Shown here: piece by piece, positions 53,281 to 62,891 of the stretch
Numbering within the stretch: position 1 is the stretch's first letter
Layout of the letters: every line of letters starts with the position of its first letter
NCBI GenBank assembly: GCA_016792845.1
Contig: JAEUKH010000028.1
Location: 620,001 to 684,000 of the forward strand
From: Myxococcales bacterium
GTDB taxonomy: Bacteria > Myxococcota_A > Polyangia > Polyangiales > Ga0077539
Direction: 5' to 3'
DNA length: 64,000 nt
Translations under genes and position numbers: made by a program
The notes under the pieces: generated by a model
The model's database searches: none
The model's input: only the letters and a program-made list of their open reading frames with translations
What the model was told of the DNA's origin: nothing

Positions 53281-54423
53281 TTAGAAGCGCGCCCAGACCC
53301 GCGCGAAGCGGGCCTCGAAGTCGGCCACCTCGTCGTCGGTGGTGCTCGGCCCGAGGCTGACCCTGAGGGCCCCGGCGGCGCGCCAGGGCTCGTGCGGGGC
53401 CATGCGCAGGAGCGACTCTGAGGGCTCGGCCTTGCCGCTCGAACACGCCGCGCCGGAGCTCACCGAGACGCCTTCGAGGTCGAGGGCCGCGACGAGCTCT
53501 TGGGCCGCGAGGCCGGGCCAGGCGACGTGGGCCGCGGTGGCCACCCGGGGGCGCTGGGGGTCGCTCACCGAGGCGCCGTAGGCGCAGAGGCGCGCCAGGA
53601 TCTTGTCACGGCGGCGCGCGACCGCGGGCATCGCGTCGAGGCGCTCACCCAGGGCTGACGCGGCCGCGCCGAAGCCCACGGCCCCGACGAGGTTCTCGGT
53701 GCCCGCGCGGAGGCCGCGCTCCTGGCCGCCGCCCGTCTGGCGCTGGACGATGGGGAGCCCCGCGCGCAGCCAGAGCGCCCCGACACCCGCGGGGCCGCCG
53801 ATTTTGTGCGACGAGACGGCCACCGCCGCGGCGGGGCCCTCGCCCGGGCGGAGCGGCAGCTTGCCGAAGGCCTGAACGGCGTCGACCACCAGGGTCGCGC
53901 TGTGCGCCGCGGCGACGCGCCCGAGGCCCTCAAGGTCGGCCACCCCGCCGGTCTCGTGCTGAACGAGCGAGACCCCCAGGAGGGCGCCGCGGCCCGTCTC
54001 CGAGAGCCGACGCCCGAGGGCCTCGAGGTCGTGGAGGCCGCCGGCCCCGGGCACGAGCGGGAGCGCCTCAAGCGCGAGCCCGGCCTGCGCCGCGAAGCCC
54101 TCGGCGGCGGCGCGCAGGCAGGGGTGAGCGCCCGGGTCGACGAAGACGCGGCGCGCCCCGAGCGAGGCCCCGAGGCCCCAGACGGCGAGGGCGACGGCTT
54201 CGGTTCCGCCGGAGGTGAAGACGAGCTCGCGGGGCGGCGCGGCGAGGGCCTCGGCCACCTGGCGGCGGGCGTTCTCGAGCCGCGAACGCGCCGCGCGCCC
54301 CGAGAGGTGCGGGCTCGAAGGGTTGCCCGGCCCGGCGTCGAGGGCGTCGCACATGGCCGCCCGCGCGAGGGCTGAGAGCGGCGTGGTGGCGTGATGGTCG
54401 AGGTAGATGCGAGGGCTTCCCAT
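53281..54423 (-). CDS. Cysteine desulfurase (NifS/IscS family)
   Basis: A 380-residue class V PLP enzyme that takes sulfur from cysteine for Fe-S clusters or thiolation. Motifs: IYLDHHATTPLS, GNPSSPHLSGRAARSRLENAR, FTSGGTEAVALA, PLP Lys207 in SSHKIGGPAGVGALW, and active-site Cys327 in VSVSSGAACSSGKAEPS. The loop QHETGG replaces the usual NNETG. The group 1 insertion with SGSACSS-type loop suggests an IscS/NifS-like enzyme. No iscU, iscA or sufB is adjacent. Both ends of the gene carry ATTCTATGC repeats. Functional relation to the nearby LarE is possible but not shown. Confidence 0.92.
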   Translation of the reverse strand: MGSPRIYLDHHATTPLSALARAAMCDALDAGPGNPSSPHLSGRAARSRLENARRQVAEALAAPPRELVFTSGGTEAVALAVWGLGASLGARRVFVDPGAHPCLRAAAEGFAAQAGLALEALPLVPGAGGLHDLEALGRRLSETGRGALLGVSLVQHETGGVADLEGLGRVAAAHSATLVVDAVQAFGKLPLRPGEGPAAAVAVSSHKIGGPAGVGALWLRAGLPIVQRQTGGGQERGLRAGTENLVGAVGFGAAASALGERLDAMPAVARRRDKILARLCAYGASVSDPQRPRVATAAHVAWPGLAAQELVAALDLEGVSVSSGAACSSGKAEPSESLLRMAPHEPWRAAGALRVSLGPSTTDDEVADFEARFARVWARF

Positions 54424-54431
54424 GCTCGTCG

Positions 54432-54456
54432 ATTCTATGCAGTGAATATTCTATGC
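54432..54456 (-). promoter_or_regulatory. Two direct ATTCTATGC repeats before the desulfurase gene
   Basis: ATTCTATGC at 54432-54440 and 54448-54456, 16 bases apart; read on the gene strand each is GCATAGAAT. The TAGAAT part resembles a -10 box, and the nearer one would place transcription start almost on the ATG (54423). The same 9-mer lies at the other end of the gene. Confidence 0.5.
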
Positions 54457-54466
54457 GATGTCTATT

Positions 54467-55699
54467 CTAGACTTGGCGCGGCCCCGGGCCGAAGGGCGAG
54501 GGCGCGGGCCCTTTGGGGTTTCGCGCGACCTGCATGCGCAAGACGAGGCCTGGGAGGGTCTTGCCTGCGACCCGTGAGCGGCCTCCGACTTCGGCCGACG
54601 CGGCGCCGTCGTGGGCTTCGGCGACCCCCCGCACCACGGCGAGGCCGACCCCGGCCCCCCCGTGGCGCCGGGTGACCGAGCCGTCGACCTGAACGAAGGG
54701 CTCGAAGATGCGCCCGAGCCACATGGGCGGCACGCCGGGCCCGTCGTCGGCGACGAGCACCTCGGCGTGGCTCGGGCTGACCCGGCACTCGACCGCGAGG
54801 GTGCCGCCGTCGGGGCCAAACTTGAGGGCGTTGTCGACGATGTGCCCGAGGGCGCGGCGCACCCGCTCTGCGTCTCCGACGGCGGCGACGGGCCCCTCGG
54901 GGAGGTCGGCGGCGACCCTCACCCCGCGCGCGGCGACGGCGTCGGCCCTGGCCGCGAGCACCTCGCGGAGCACCCCCGCGAAATCGTAGGGCGCAAAATC
55001 GAAGCGCGTCCGGCCGGTCTCGAGCTGGGTCACGTCGAGCAGGCTGTCGATGGTGCCGCGGAGCCGCCCGAGTGCCTCGCGCATCGCGCCGACGGCCTTC
55101 TTTTGCCCCGGGTTGAGGGCCCCGAGCTCTTCGGCGCTGAGCATCGCGAGGTAGCCCACGAGGGGCGTGAGGGGCGTCGCGAGCTCGTGCGAGACGTTGC
55201 GGTAGAAGCTCTTTCTGAGGGTGTCTGCTTCGATGAGCCGCGCCTCGGCCACCGAGAGGGCCTGGGCCTTGGCTTCGAGGTGCGCCGCGATGCGCTCGCC
55301 CTGCGCGCGGAGCACCGACGCTTCGGGCGCCTCGTGGGCCTCGGCGGCGGCGCCCGAGAGGTACGACTCGACGGTCTTGACGAAGCTCCGCACGTCGAGG
55401 GGCTTGCGCAGGAGCGCCGTGAAGCCCACGGCCCGCGCGGTGCCGGGGTCGCCCTCGGCGGTGATGGCCACCACCGGGAGGTTGGGCATCCGGGCCTTGA
55501 GGAGCAGCGCCACTTCGTAGCCGTCGAGGTCGGGGATGTTGATGTCGACGAGGGCCAGGTCGGGGGCTTGTTCGGCGGCGAGGCGCGCCCCGTCGAGGCC
55601 CGAGCGCGACTCGACCACCCGGTGACCCGCGGCGCTCAGGAGCTTTCGCACGAGGAGCTGGCTCTGGGGGTCGTCTTCGATGTGCAGGATGGTGGCCAT
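54467..55699 (-). CDS. Response regulator-histidine kinase hybrid (REC-HisKA-HATPase)
   Basis: About 410 residues. The REC domain (about 3-115) has phospho-acceptor Asp52 in [15 protein letters not shown] and Lys99 in LLRKPLD. A coiled linker (about 130-160) leads to HisKA with His171 in [16 protein letters not shown], then HATPase_c with N, G1 and G2 boxes ([43 protein letters not shown]). There is no membrane segment, so it is cytoplasmic and takes its signal through REC. ATG 55699 puts the REC start as in relatives. Divergent from the mutase gene (129-base gap). Confidence 0.92.
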   Translation of the reverse strand: MATILHIEDDPQSQLLVRKLLSAAGHRVVESRSGLDGARLAAEQAPDLALVDINIPDLDGYEVALLLKARMPNLPVVAITAEGDPGTARAVGFTALLRKPLDVRSFVKTVESYLSGAAAEAHEAPEASVLRAQGERIAAHLEAKAQALSVAEARLIEADTLRKSFYRNVSHELATPLTPLVGYLAMLSAEELGALNPGQKKAVGAMREALGRLRGTIDSLLDVTQLETGRTRFDFAPYDFAGVLREVLAARADAVAARGVRVAADLPEGPVAAVGDAERVRRALGHIVDNALKFGPDGGTLAVECRVSPSHAEVLVADDGPGVPPMWLGRIFEPFVQVDGSVTRRHGGAGVGLAVVRGVAEAHDGAASAEVGGRSRVAGKTLPGLVLRMQVARNPKGPAPSPFGPGPRQV

Positions 55700-55828
55700 C
55701 GGGCGGGGCGCACCATGCACCGTGCGAGAACGGTTGTCGAAACCCGAGCGCTTGGTCTACTGCGGGGCACAAGGCGCAGAGGTCTCGGGCATCGGGCATC
55801 GGGCGCGCGCATCGAACGAAGGCCACCC

Positions 55829-57496
55829 ATGAGCGACAAACGAATTGCGGACGAAGCGGCGCGCTGGCGCCGTGAGGTGCTCGAACCCGTCGAAGCCAAG
55901 AGCAAGCCGCGCCCGCGGAAGGGGCTCCTCGCCGGGGGGCGCGACCTCAAAGACCTCTACACGGCGGCCGACGTTGAAGACGTCGACCCGGTGACCGACG
56001 TGGGCTTCCCCGGCGAGCGGCCCTTCGTGCGGGGGGTTCAGCCCAACATGTACCGCGGGCGCCTGTGGACGATGCGGCAGTACGCGGGCTTCGGCAGCGC
56101 GCGCGCCTCGAACGAGCGCTACCGGCTCTTGCTCTCGCGGGGCCAGACGGGGCTCTCGGTGGCCTTCGACCTGCCCACGCAGATGGGCCGCGACAGCGAC
56201 CACCCGATGAGCCTCGGCGAGGTCGGCAAGGTGGGCGTGGCCATCGACACCGTCGACGACATGGAGACCCTGCTCGACCAGATTCCGCTCGATCAGGTGT
56301 CGACGTCGATGACCATCAACTCGACGGCGGGCACGCTCCTGGCGCTCTACGTCGCGGTGGCCCGACGCCGCGGGATCGACCCGCGCAAGCTCCGCGGCAC
56401 GATCCAGAACGACCTGCTCAAAGAGTACATCGCGCGCGGCACCTACATTCACCCGCCGCGCCCCTCGCTCAAGCTCATCGGCGACATCTTCACCTGGGCC
56501 GCCGACACCACCCCCCACTGGAACGTCATCTCGGTCTCGGGCTACCACCTCCGCGAGGCCGGCTGCGACGCGGCCCAAGAGATCGCCTTCACCCTCGCCG
56601 ACGGCATCGCCTACGTTGAGACGGCGCGTGACGCGGGCCTCGACCCTGAGCGCTTCGCCTCGCAGCTCTCGTTCTTCTTCAACGTCCACAACCACCTCCT
56701 CGAAGAGGTTGCGAAGTTTCGTGCGGCGCGGAAGCTCTGGGCGGAGATCATGGCCGAGCGCTTCGGCGTCCGCAGCGAGCGCGGCCAGGCGCTGAAGTTT
56801 CACTGCCAGACCGCGGGCGCCACGCTCACCGCGCAGCAGCCCCTCAACAACGTCGTGCGGGTGACCGTGCAGGCCATGGCCGCGGTGCTCGGCGGGGCGC
56901 AGTCGCTGCACACCAACAGCTTCGACGAGGCCCTGGCGTTGCCCACGGCGCAGAGCGCCACCCTCGCCCTTCGCACGCAGCAGATTCTGGCCTCGGAGTC
57001 GGGCATCGCCGACACCGTCGACCCCTTCGCGGGCAGCTACGTGATCGAAGCGCTCACCCGCGATCTGGTGACCCAGGCGCGGGCCTACCTCGACCGCGTC
57101 GCGCAGCTCGGCGGCATGGTGGCGGCCATCGAGCAGGGCTACGTCCAGCGCGAGATCCAAGACGCGAGCTATCGCTACCAGATGGAGATCGAGCGCGGCG
57201 ATCGCCCCATCGTCGGGGTGAACGTGTACCGCGAGGGCGCCGACGAGGCCGTTCCGCTCCAGTCGATCGACCCGGCCCTCGAAGCCGAGCAGGTGGCGCG
57301 TCTCAGGGCCTTTCGCGCGGCCCGCGACCAGGCCGCTACCGACGCCGCCCTCGCGGCCCTCGAAGGCGCGGCCCGCCGCGACGAAAACGTCATGCCGCGG
57401 GTGCTCGGCGCCGTCGAAGCCCGCGCCACCGTCGGCGAAGTGAGCGACGCCCTGCGCCGCGTCTACGGCGAGCACGTCGAGATCAAGACGCTCTGA
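55829..57496 (+). CDS. Methylmalonyl-CoA mutase large subunit, without B12 domain
   Basis: A 555-residue TIM-barrel subunit that interconverts methylmalonyl-CoA and succinyl-CoA. Motifs: [115 protein letters not shown]. Tyr85 and Arg203 match Tyr89 and Arg207 of the Propionibacterium enzyme, which favour methylmalonyl-CoA over isobutyryl-CoA. The polypeptide ends before a B12-binding domain, as in split mutases, so a small subunit must come from elsewhere. ATG 55829 follows GAAGG by 7 bases. Confidence 0.92.
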   Translation: MSDKRIADEAARWRREVLEPVEAKSKPRPRKGLLAGGRDLKDLYTAADVEDVDPVTDVGFPGERPFVRGVQPNMYRGRLWTMRQYAGFGSARASNERYRLLLSRGQTGLSVAFDLPTQMGRDSDHPMSLGEVGKVGVAIDTVDDMETLLDQIPLDQVSTSMTINSTAGTLLALYVAVARRRGIDPRKLRGTIQNDLLKEYIARGTYIHPPRPSLKLIGDIFTWAADTTPHWNVISVSGYHLREAGCDAAQEIAFTLADGIAYVETARDAGLDPERFASQLSFFFNVHNHLLEEVAKFRAARKLWAEIMAERFGVRSERGQALKFHCQTAGATLTAQQPLNNVVRVTVQAMAAVLGGAQSLHTNSFDEALALPTAQSATLALRTQQILASESGIADTVDPFAGSYVIEALTRDLVTQARAYLDRVAQLGGMVAAIEQGYVQREIQDASYRYQMEIERGDRPIVGVNVYREGADEAVPLQSIDPALEAEQVARLRAFRAARDQAATDAALAALEGAARRDENVMPRVLGAVEARATVGEVSDALRRVYGEHVEIKTL

Positions 57497-57577
57497 GACC
57501 GACCGAGAGGCTCACCGGAGCGCGCTCGTGCGCCCCGCAGCGCTGAGCTCAGGGCCCGCGTGGTGACCCCGGAGGGC

Positions 57578-59623
57578 TCAGTTGGGGTTGCAGCTCCCCT
57601 CGCAGGGCTGAACGATGCTGCCGTCGCGCATGAGGGTGCGGAGCTGTGAGAGGGCCGCCGCGGTCGAGACGGCGTCGCTGTGCGTGTTGTTGTCGGTGCT
57701 CGGGATGGTGTTCGTGTCGGGCGGCGTGTACCGCCTGAGGTGATCGACCAGCTCGAACTGCGCGAGCACGCCCGGGGCGTCACTCGGGCTCGTCGTGGGC
57801 TCTAGACCGAAGACCGCCTCCGAGGCCGGCGTCATCTGCCGAAGGCCCATCGCGTTGCTCAGAATGCGCGATGCGAAGTTCGGCACCTGACAGTCACCGA
57901 TGGCCTCCTGGAGCACGATGCGACGGCCCCGCGGCGCGTCGTCGAGGGGCGCGCGAAACGCGAGGGTGCCGAGGTTCACGCCGTCGGTGTGGTCGAAGCG
58001 AAACTGCAAGAGCGAGATAAACTCTGTCTGAATCAGCGGGTCGGGGTAACGCTGGTCGACGAACATTTTGATCGGCCCGTACACCGTCGAGCGCGGCAAG
58101 AGGTTCGACCACGAGCCCCCGGGCACCGCGGCCACCGCGCGCGAGATGTGCCGCGAGACCGAGAAGAGCGACGACCCCTGGATGCCCCCGAGGCTCACCC
58201 CGTAGTAGTACACCCGCGCGGGGTCGATGAGCGGCGCGTCGCCGAAGCGCACCCGCGGGTCGCGCCCGAGGGCGCCGACTCCCAGCTCGGTGAGGGTGAG
58301 GTTGTTCACCAGCGATTGCAGCAGCCGGTCGGTCACCAGCGAGACGCGGTTGATGTTCGGCACCACCTGCGCGATCAAGAGCTGAAGGTCGCCGTTCGAG
58401 AGGCCGATCCAGTCGGTGGCGAGCACCACCGAGCCGAGCTCCTCAGCGAGCGGTTGGATCAAATCGCGCCCGATGTTGCCCGCGAGATAGTCTTCGCCCG
58501 AGCCGAAGACCCCGTGGCCGAAGATGGTCAGCGCCAAGGGCGCCGTGGCCGTGCGGGCCCGCGCGGGCACCACCATCGTGAAGGGGTACGAGGGCGCCGA
58601 GGGCTGCTCGGCGGCGGTACCGTCGGCGTTAAAAACCACGGCGTTGTCGCGAAGATAGTTGGGCGGGGTGAAGCGCCCGAACACGAGCCGCGCGACGTTC
58701 GGGTTGGGGCTCTCGAGCACCCGGTCGATCTCGAAGGGCAGGCCCGCGGGGGTCGCCGCGCGGCGCACGACCTCGGCCCGCATCGCCAAGATGGGGCCCA
58801 AGACGTGCTGGCGGCTCGCGGTGGTCCATTCGGTGGCGAGGAGCATCTCTTCGCGGGGCACGCCGAGCCGCGCGAGCTCTGCGAAGAGCGCCTCGTACCG
58901 CGGTCGCGCCGCCTCGACCCGCGGGTCGCCCGAAGGCCGCCCGTCGCGCAGCGCCTCGAAGCCACGCGAGACCGGCAACATCGACCCGTCATGCGCCCGC
59001 GCAACGCGCCGCACGATGAGCGCGTACCGCGTGCCGAACTGCAAGGGCGCGAGGGGCCTCACGATCACCGCAGCCCGCGCCGGGTTGGCCGCGTTGGCGT
59101 CGTTCTCGGCGAGGTACGGCACCCGCCGGCCCGTGCCGAGCTCGACCAGCCACAGCGCCGCGTCGCGGGCCACCGAGCGCTCGGGGTGCCGAATGTCGAC
59201 GAGGGCGCTGGCCTCAAGGGTCGTGCCGAAATGCAGCACCGACGCGAGGCTCGTGGGCCACCCGTCGGCGCGATTGAAGGGCGCCATCTCGATCGCACGG
59301 GTGCCCGCAGGCACGGCGATGGCGCCCGCGGGCAAGCTCACCCTGCGACGCGTCGGCGCGCCGGGGTCGTCGCGGGTCAAAAGGTCGCTCGGAAAGGGCG
59401 GCAGGCACTCGTCGGTGAAGGCCAACGGGTTGCACGTCGTCGGGCCCGCCGTGGGCTCCGTCGCCGCGTCGGTCGCGCCGCCCGCGTCGCCTCCGCCGTC
59501 GCCCGTCGCGTCGCCGAGGGCCGCGTCACCCGCCGCCGCGTCGGCGCCCGCGGGCGGCGGCCCCGAGGCACCGCCGCAAGCAAGAAGAAGCGTCGACACG
59601 CCCGCAAGCCATCGCCCTCGCAT
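57578..59623 (-). CDS. Large lipoprotein with alpha/beta-hydrolase-like domain
   Basis: A 681-residue protein with lipobox LLLAC (Cys about 16) followed by an Asp/Gly/Ala-rich linker. The N-terminal half contains conserved stretches FPSDLLTRDDP and FGTRYALIVRR. In the second half an alpha/beta-hydrolase core is suggested by ALTIFGHGVFGSGEDYL (oxyanion region), VVLATDWIGLSNGD and a nucleophile elbow YYYGVSLGGIQGSSLF (G-x-S-x-G). A late acid/His pair is not certain. It resembles large predicted esterases of myxobacteria. Substrate unknown. GTG 59641 is an alternative start. Confidence 0.75.
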   Translation of the reverse strand: MRGRWLAGVSTLLLACGGASGPPPAGADAAAGDAALGDATGDGGGDAGGATDAATEPTAGPTTCNPLAFTDECLPPFPSDLLTRDDPGAPTRRRVSLPAGAIAVPAGTRAIEMAPFNRADGWPTSLASVLHFGTTLEASALVDIRHPERSVARDAALWLVELGTGRRVPYLAENDANAANPARAAVIVRPLAPLQFGTRYALIVRRVARAHDGSMLPVSRGFEALRDGRPSGDPRVEAARPRYEALFAELARLGVPREEMLLATEWTTASRQHVLGPILAMRAEVVRRAATPAGLPFEIDRVLESPNPNVARLVFGRFTPPNYLRDNAVVFNADGTAAEQPSAPSYPFTMVVPARARTATAPLALTIFGHGVFGSGEDYLAGNIGRDLIQPLAEELGSVVLATDWIGLSNGDLQLLIAQVVPNINRVSLVTDRLLQSLVNNLTLTELGVGALGRDPRVRFGDAPLIDPARVYYYGVSLGGIQGSSLFSVSRHISRAVAAVPGGSWSNLLPRSTVYGPIKMFVDQRYPDPLIQTEFISLLQFRFDHTDGVNLGTLAFRAPLDDAPRGRRIVLQEAIGDCQVPNFASRILSNAMGLRQMTPASEAVFGLEPTTSPSDAPGVLAQFELVDHLRRYTPPDTNTIPSTDNNTHSDAVSTAAALSQLRTLMRDGSIVQPCEGSCNPN

Positions 59624-59648
59624 GGCCCGACGACGTATCACAATTCGT

Positions 59649-60584
59649 CTACCTCTCGCGCTGCGGGCCCGACGCCACGCGGGTCACCCGCCGCGCGATG
59701 CGGCGCACCCGGTCGCGCAAGAAGGCCAGCACCGGGTCGTCGGTCGCCGCCCGCGACCACAAGAGCTCGATCGCCTGGCCCGCGAGCTTGAACGGCAAGG
59801 GCGCATCGCCGAGCGCGCTGTGCTGCGCCTTCAGGCAATCGGCCACCACGCCGGGCACCGTCGCGAGGCGCTGAGAGCCCACCAGGAGCGGGCCCAAAGC
59901 GCTGAAGTCGCACACCGAGAGGCGCACGTCGCGCGCCCGCCCGGTCGCGTCTTCGACCACCCCGCGGAGGTCGCCGTTGTACGAGACGATCACATGCTCG
60001 GACTTGAAGTATCGCCCCACGGTGAGCCGTTCGGGCTGCTCGGCGCGGTCAAAGAGCACGCGATGCGGTGAGGTGAAGAGGGCCTCGCGCGCGACCCCCG
60101 CGGGGAGCGCATCGGCGACGGTCACCGCGAGGTCGAGGCCCCCGCGGGTGAAGCCCTCGGCCACGGTGCGAAAGCTCACAGCCTCGAAGATCATGCGCAG
60201 CTTCGGCGCACGCAGCGCGACGCTCCGCACGAGCGGGGCCGCGAGCCAGAGCATCGACGCGTCGCTCAGCCCGAGGCGCAGCACCCGCTCGCTCTCGGCC
60301 AGCACCTCCCGCGCGGGCTGAAACGCCGCCGCGTAGAGCGCCGCCAGCATCGGGCGCGCCGCCGCCACCAAGGCCGCGCCCCGCGACGAGAGCGCCAGAC
60401 CCCGCCCCGCCCGCACCCAGAGCCGTTCGCCCACGCTCGCGTCGAGCCGCGCGAGGGCCGCGCTCACCGCGCTCTGCGTGAGGTAGAGCCGCGACGCGGC
60501 CTCGGTGACGCTCCCCGCGTCGGCCACCGTGACGAGCACCCGCAGGAGGTTGAGATCGAGCGATGAATCATGAATCTTGCGCAT
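59649..60584 (-). CDS. LysR-family transcriptional regulator
   Basis: A 311-residue LTTR. N-terminal winged HTH (DLNLLRVLVTVADAGSVTEAASRLYLTQSAVSAALARLDASVGERLWVRAGRGLALSSRG, about 10-68), a helical linker and a C-terminal effector-binding domain of two Rossmann-like lobes. Start ATG 60584 (ATG 60602 possible). Divergent from the aldo/keto reductase with 80 bases between starts, the classic layout of a LysR regulator with its target. The inducer is unknown. Confidence 0.93.
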   Translation of the reverse strand: MRKIHDSSLDLNLLRVLVTVADAGSVTEAASRLYLTQSAVSAALARLDASVGERLWVRAGRGLALSSRGAALVAAARPMLAALYAAAFQPAREVLAESERVLRLGLSDASMLWLAAPLVRSVALRAPKLRMIFEAVSFRTVAEGFTRGGLDLAVTVADALPAGVAREALFTSPHRVLFDRAEQPERLTVGRYFKSEHVIVSYNGDLRGVVEDATGRARDVRLSVCDFSALGPLLVGSQRLATVPGVVADCLKAQHSALGDAPLPFKLAGQAIELLWSRAATDDPVLAFLRDRVRRIARRVTRVASGPQRER

Positions 60585-60589
60585 GCCTC

Positions 60590-60613
60590 GAATCAAAAAC
60601 ATTCGTTGGATTC
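60590..60613. promoter_or_regulatory. Dyad GAATC-N14-GATTC in the lysR/reductase intergenic region
   Basis: GAATC (60590-60594) and GATTC (60609-60613) form an inverted repeat in an AT-rich patch between the two divergent starts. Position and spacing suit a LysR binding site. Short arms keep confidence low. Confidence 0.35.
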
Positions 60614-60664
60614 ATGCAAGCCGCGGCCTCACAGTCGCTCCCACGAAAGGCGCGGTGAGCACCC

Positions 60665-61660
60665 ATGAACACGACAGAGACCCACGAGATTGACACGGTG
60701 ACCCTCGGCCAGGCGGGCCCGCGGGTGGCGCGGCTGGCCCTCGGTTGCATGGGCTTCGGGGGCATGTATGGGCCCGTCGACGAGGCCGAGGGCGTGGCGA
60801 CGATCCAAGAGGCCCTCGACGCGGGCATCAACCTCGTCGACACGGGCGATTTCTACGGCATGGGCCAAAGCGAGGCGATCGTCGGGCGGGCGCTCAAGGG
60901 GCGCCGCGACAAGGCCGTGCTGTCGGTGAAGTTCGGCGCGATGCGCGGCCCCGACGGGCAGTGGCTCGGCTACGACGCGCGCCCCGTCGCGATCAAGAAC
61001 TTCCTCGCGTACAGCTTGAAGCGCCTCGGGGTCGAGGCCGTCGACATCTACCGCCCCGCGCGGCTCGACCCGGCGGTGCCCCTCGAAGACGTCATGGGCA
61101 CCCTCAAAGACCTCGTGGCCGCGGGGTACATCAAGCACATCGGGCTCTCTGAGCTCGGCGCCGCGCGCGTGGCCGAGGCCGCGGCGATTCACCCGGTGAC
61201 CGACCTCCAGATCGAGTACAGCCTCGCGTCGCGGCGCCCTGAAGAGACCCTCTTTCCGACGCTGCGGCGGCTCGGGGTGAGCGCGACCCTCTACGGGGTG
61301 CTCTCGCGCGGGCTCCTCTCGGGCTCGCAGCCCGCCGCGCACGGCGATTTTCGCGCGCACCTCCCGCGCTTCTCTGGAGACGCCGGGCGGCACAACCGCG
61401 AGGTGGTCGCGCGGTTCTCAGCGCTCGCGGCGCAGCACGGGCTTCGCCCCGTCGACCTCGCCCTCGGCTGGGTGCTGGCCCGACAGCCCGGCTTCGTGGC
61501 GCTGGTCGGCGTCAAGAACCGAACCCAACTCGCGGGCCTCCGCGACGCCGTCGCCGCACCCCTCGCCCCCGCGCTCTGCGACGCCGTCGAACGCGTGGTC
61601 GCCTTCGAGGGAGACCGCTACGCAGCCGAACAAATGCGCCACCTCGACAGCGAGCGCTGA
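60665..61660 (+). CDS. Aldo/keto reductase
   Basis: A 331-residue TIM-barrel NADPH oxidoreductase (YajO/PhdB-like class). Asp59, Tyr64 and Lys89 (LVDTGDFYGMG, LSVKFG) are three members of the catalytic tetrad. The fourth, His in the usual Y-x-x-HR-x-DP, is replaced in VDIYRPARLDPAVP. GLSELGAARVAEAAAIHPVTDLQIEYSL, YGVLSRGLLSG and ALGWVLARQPGFVALVGVKNRTQL follow as expected. Probably regulated by the divergent LysR protein. Substrate unknown. Confidence 0.92.
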   Translation: MNTTETHEIDTVTLGQAGPRVARLALGCMGFGGMYGPVDEAEGVATIQEALDAGINLVDTGDFYGMGQSEAIVGRALKGRRDKAVLSVKFGAMRGPDGQWLGYDARPVAIKNFLAYSLKRLGVEAVDIYRPARLDPAVPLEDVMGTLKDLVAAGYIKHIGLSELGAARVAEAAAIHPVTDLQIEYSLASRRPEETLFPTLRRLGVSATLYGVLSRGLLSGSQPAAHGDFRAHLPRFSGDAGRHNREVVARFSALAAQHGLRPVDLALGWVLARQPGFVALVGVKNRTQLAGLRDAVAAPLAPALCDAVERVVAFEGDRYAAEQMRHLDSER

Positions 61661-61807
61661 GCGCCTCGGCCCCCCTCGGTGCGCGCTCGCGACGCGGCCT
61701 CGCCGGGCGGCGCGGTCGGGCGCCCTATGCCCGCGGTCACCGTCGCCGGGCGAAGGGTGTCGAAAACTTGCCCTCGCGCGTCGGAGGTTGTTAGCGCAGC
61801 GCTTGCG

Positions 61808-62815
61808 ATGAGCGGCGACATCGACTGTGTGGGCGGGCGCTACCGCGTCGAGGAGGTGGCTGGCGAGGGCGGCATGGCCGTGGTCTGGCGCGGCACCGAC
61901 CTCGGGCGACGGCGCCCTGTGGCCCTCAAGCGCATCCGCGCGAACGGGCGCGACCCGAGCGACGCCCGGGCCCTCTTCGACGACGAAATCAGGGTCACCG
62001 CGAGCGTGCGGCACCCGCGCATCGTCGGCTACATCGACCACGGCCGCGACGACGAGGGGCCCTGGCTCGCCCTCGACTGGATCGACGGCCCTGACTGCCT
62101 CACGCTGCTCAAGGCCCGCGCCCAGCCCTTGCCCATCGAGGCGGTGCTGGCCCTCGGCGAAGACCTCCTCGATGCCCTCGGGGGCTTGCACGCGCCGCCG
62201 TTCGCGATGGTCCACCGCGACGTGGCGCCTGCGAACGTCATCGTCGACGTGCACGGGCGCGCGTTCCTCACCGACCTGGGCATCGCGCGCGACCTCTCAA
62301 GGCCCCGGGCGAAGAGCCCCGGGGTGGCCCGCGGCAAGCTCGGGTACCTCGCGCCCGAGGTGCTCCGCGGGGCCGTTCACGGCGTGCGGGCCGACCTCTA
62401 CGGCGCCGGCCTCGTGCTCTGGGAGATGCTCGCCGGGCGCCGGGTGTTCTCGCACCTGCCCGCGGGCGAGACCCGAACGTGGCACTTCGCCTACGGCGAG
62501 CGCCCGCCCTTGCGCGAGGTCGTCGCCTCGGCGCCTCCGAGGGTCGCCGCGGTGATCGACGCGAGCCTCGCCCTCACCGCCGCACCCCGCGCTCAGAACG
62601 CCGCGGTCTTTCGCCAACAGCTCCGCGAGGCCGCGCGCCGCGACGGGGTCGCGCCCTCAAGGCTCGCGCTCGCCGAGTGCGTCCGCGCGGTGTATTCGCC
62701 CTCTGAACCCGAGCCGATCCGTCGACGCGCGCAAGTCCGCACGACGATCCTGTCGACCCCGCCGCCCGCCCTGGTGGCGCCCACCGACGAGCACATGGTG
62801 GCCGATGTGGCCTGA
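61808..62815 (+). CDS. Ser/Thr protein kinase
   Basis: A 335-residue protein with a kinase domain about residues 10-265: RYRVEEVAGEGGMAVVWRG (Gly loop), VALKRI (ATP Lys), the catalytic loop HRDVAPANVIVD, in which the usual L-K of HRDLKPxN is V-A as in many myxobacterial kinases, DLGIAR in place of DFG, and LGYLAPEVLRG. The tail (about 265-335) is Arg-rich and ends with no membrane helix, so the kinase is soluble. ATG 61808 was chosen over upstream starts because the domain begins here. Catalytic activity is likely but not certain given the altered loop. Confidence 0.9.
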   Translation: MSGDIDCVGGRYRVEEVAGEGGMAVVWRGTDLGRRRPVALKRIRANGRDPSDARALFDDEIRVTASVRHPRIVGYIDHGRDDEGPWLALDWIDGPDCLTLLKARAQPLPIEAVLALGEDLLDALGGLHAPPFAMVHRDVAPANVIVDVHGRAFLTDLGIARDLSRPRAKSPGVARGKLGYLAPEVLRGAVHGVRADLYGAGLVLWEMLAGRRVFSHLPAGETRTWHFAYGERPPLREVVASAPPRVAAVIDASLALTAAPRAQNAAVFRQQLREAARRDGVAPSRLALAECVRAVYSPSEPEPIRRRAQVRTTILSTPPPALVAPTDEHMVADVA

Positions 62816-62891
62816 GGCGCCGCCGCCGCCCGTCTGATTTTTTCTCTCGCCGCCCGCCGCCCGCCCGTCGAGAACGGTACCCTCTCGGGCC

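Noticed and set aside
55829..57496. Possible isobutyryl- or other acyl-CoA mutase specificity
   Set aside because: Tyr85 (RQYAGF) and Arg203 (YIARGTY) match the residues that recognise methylmalonyl-CoA, so the ordinary assignment stands.
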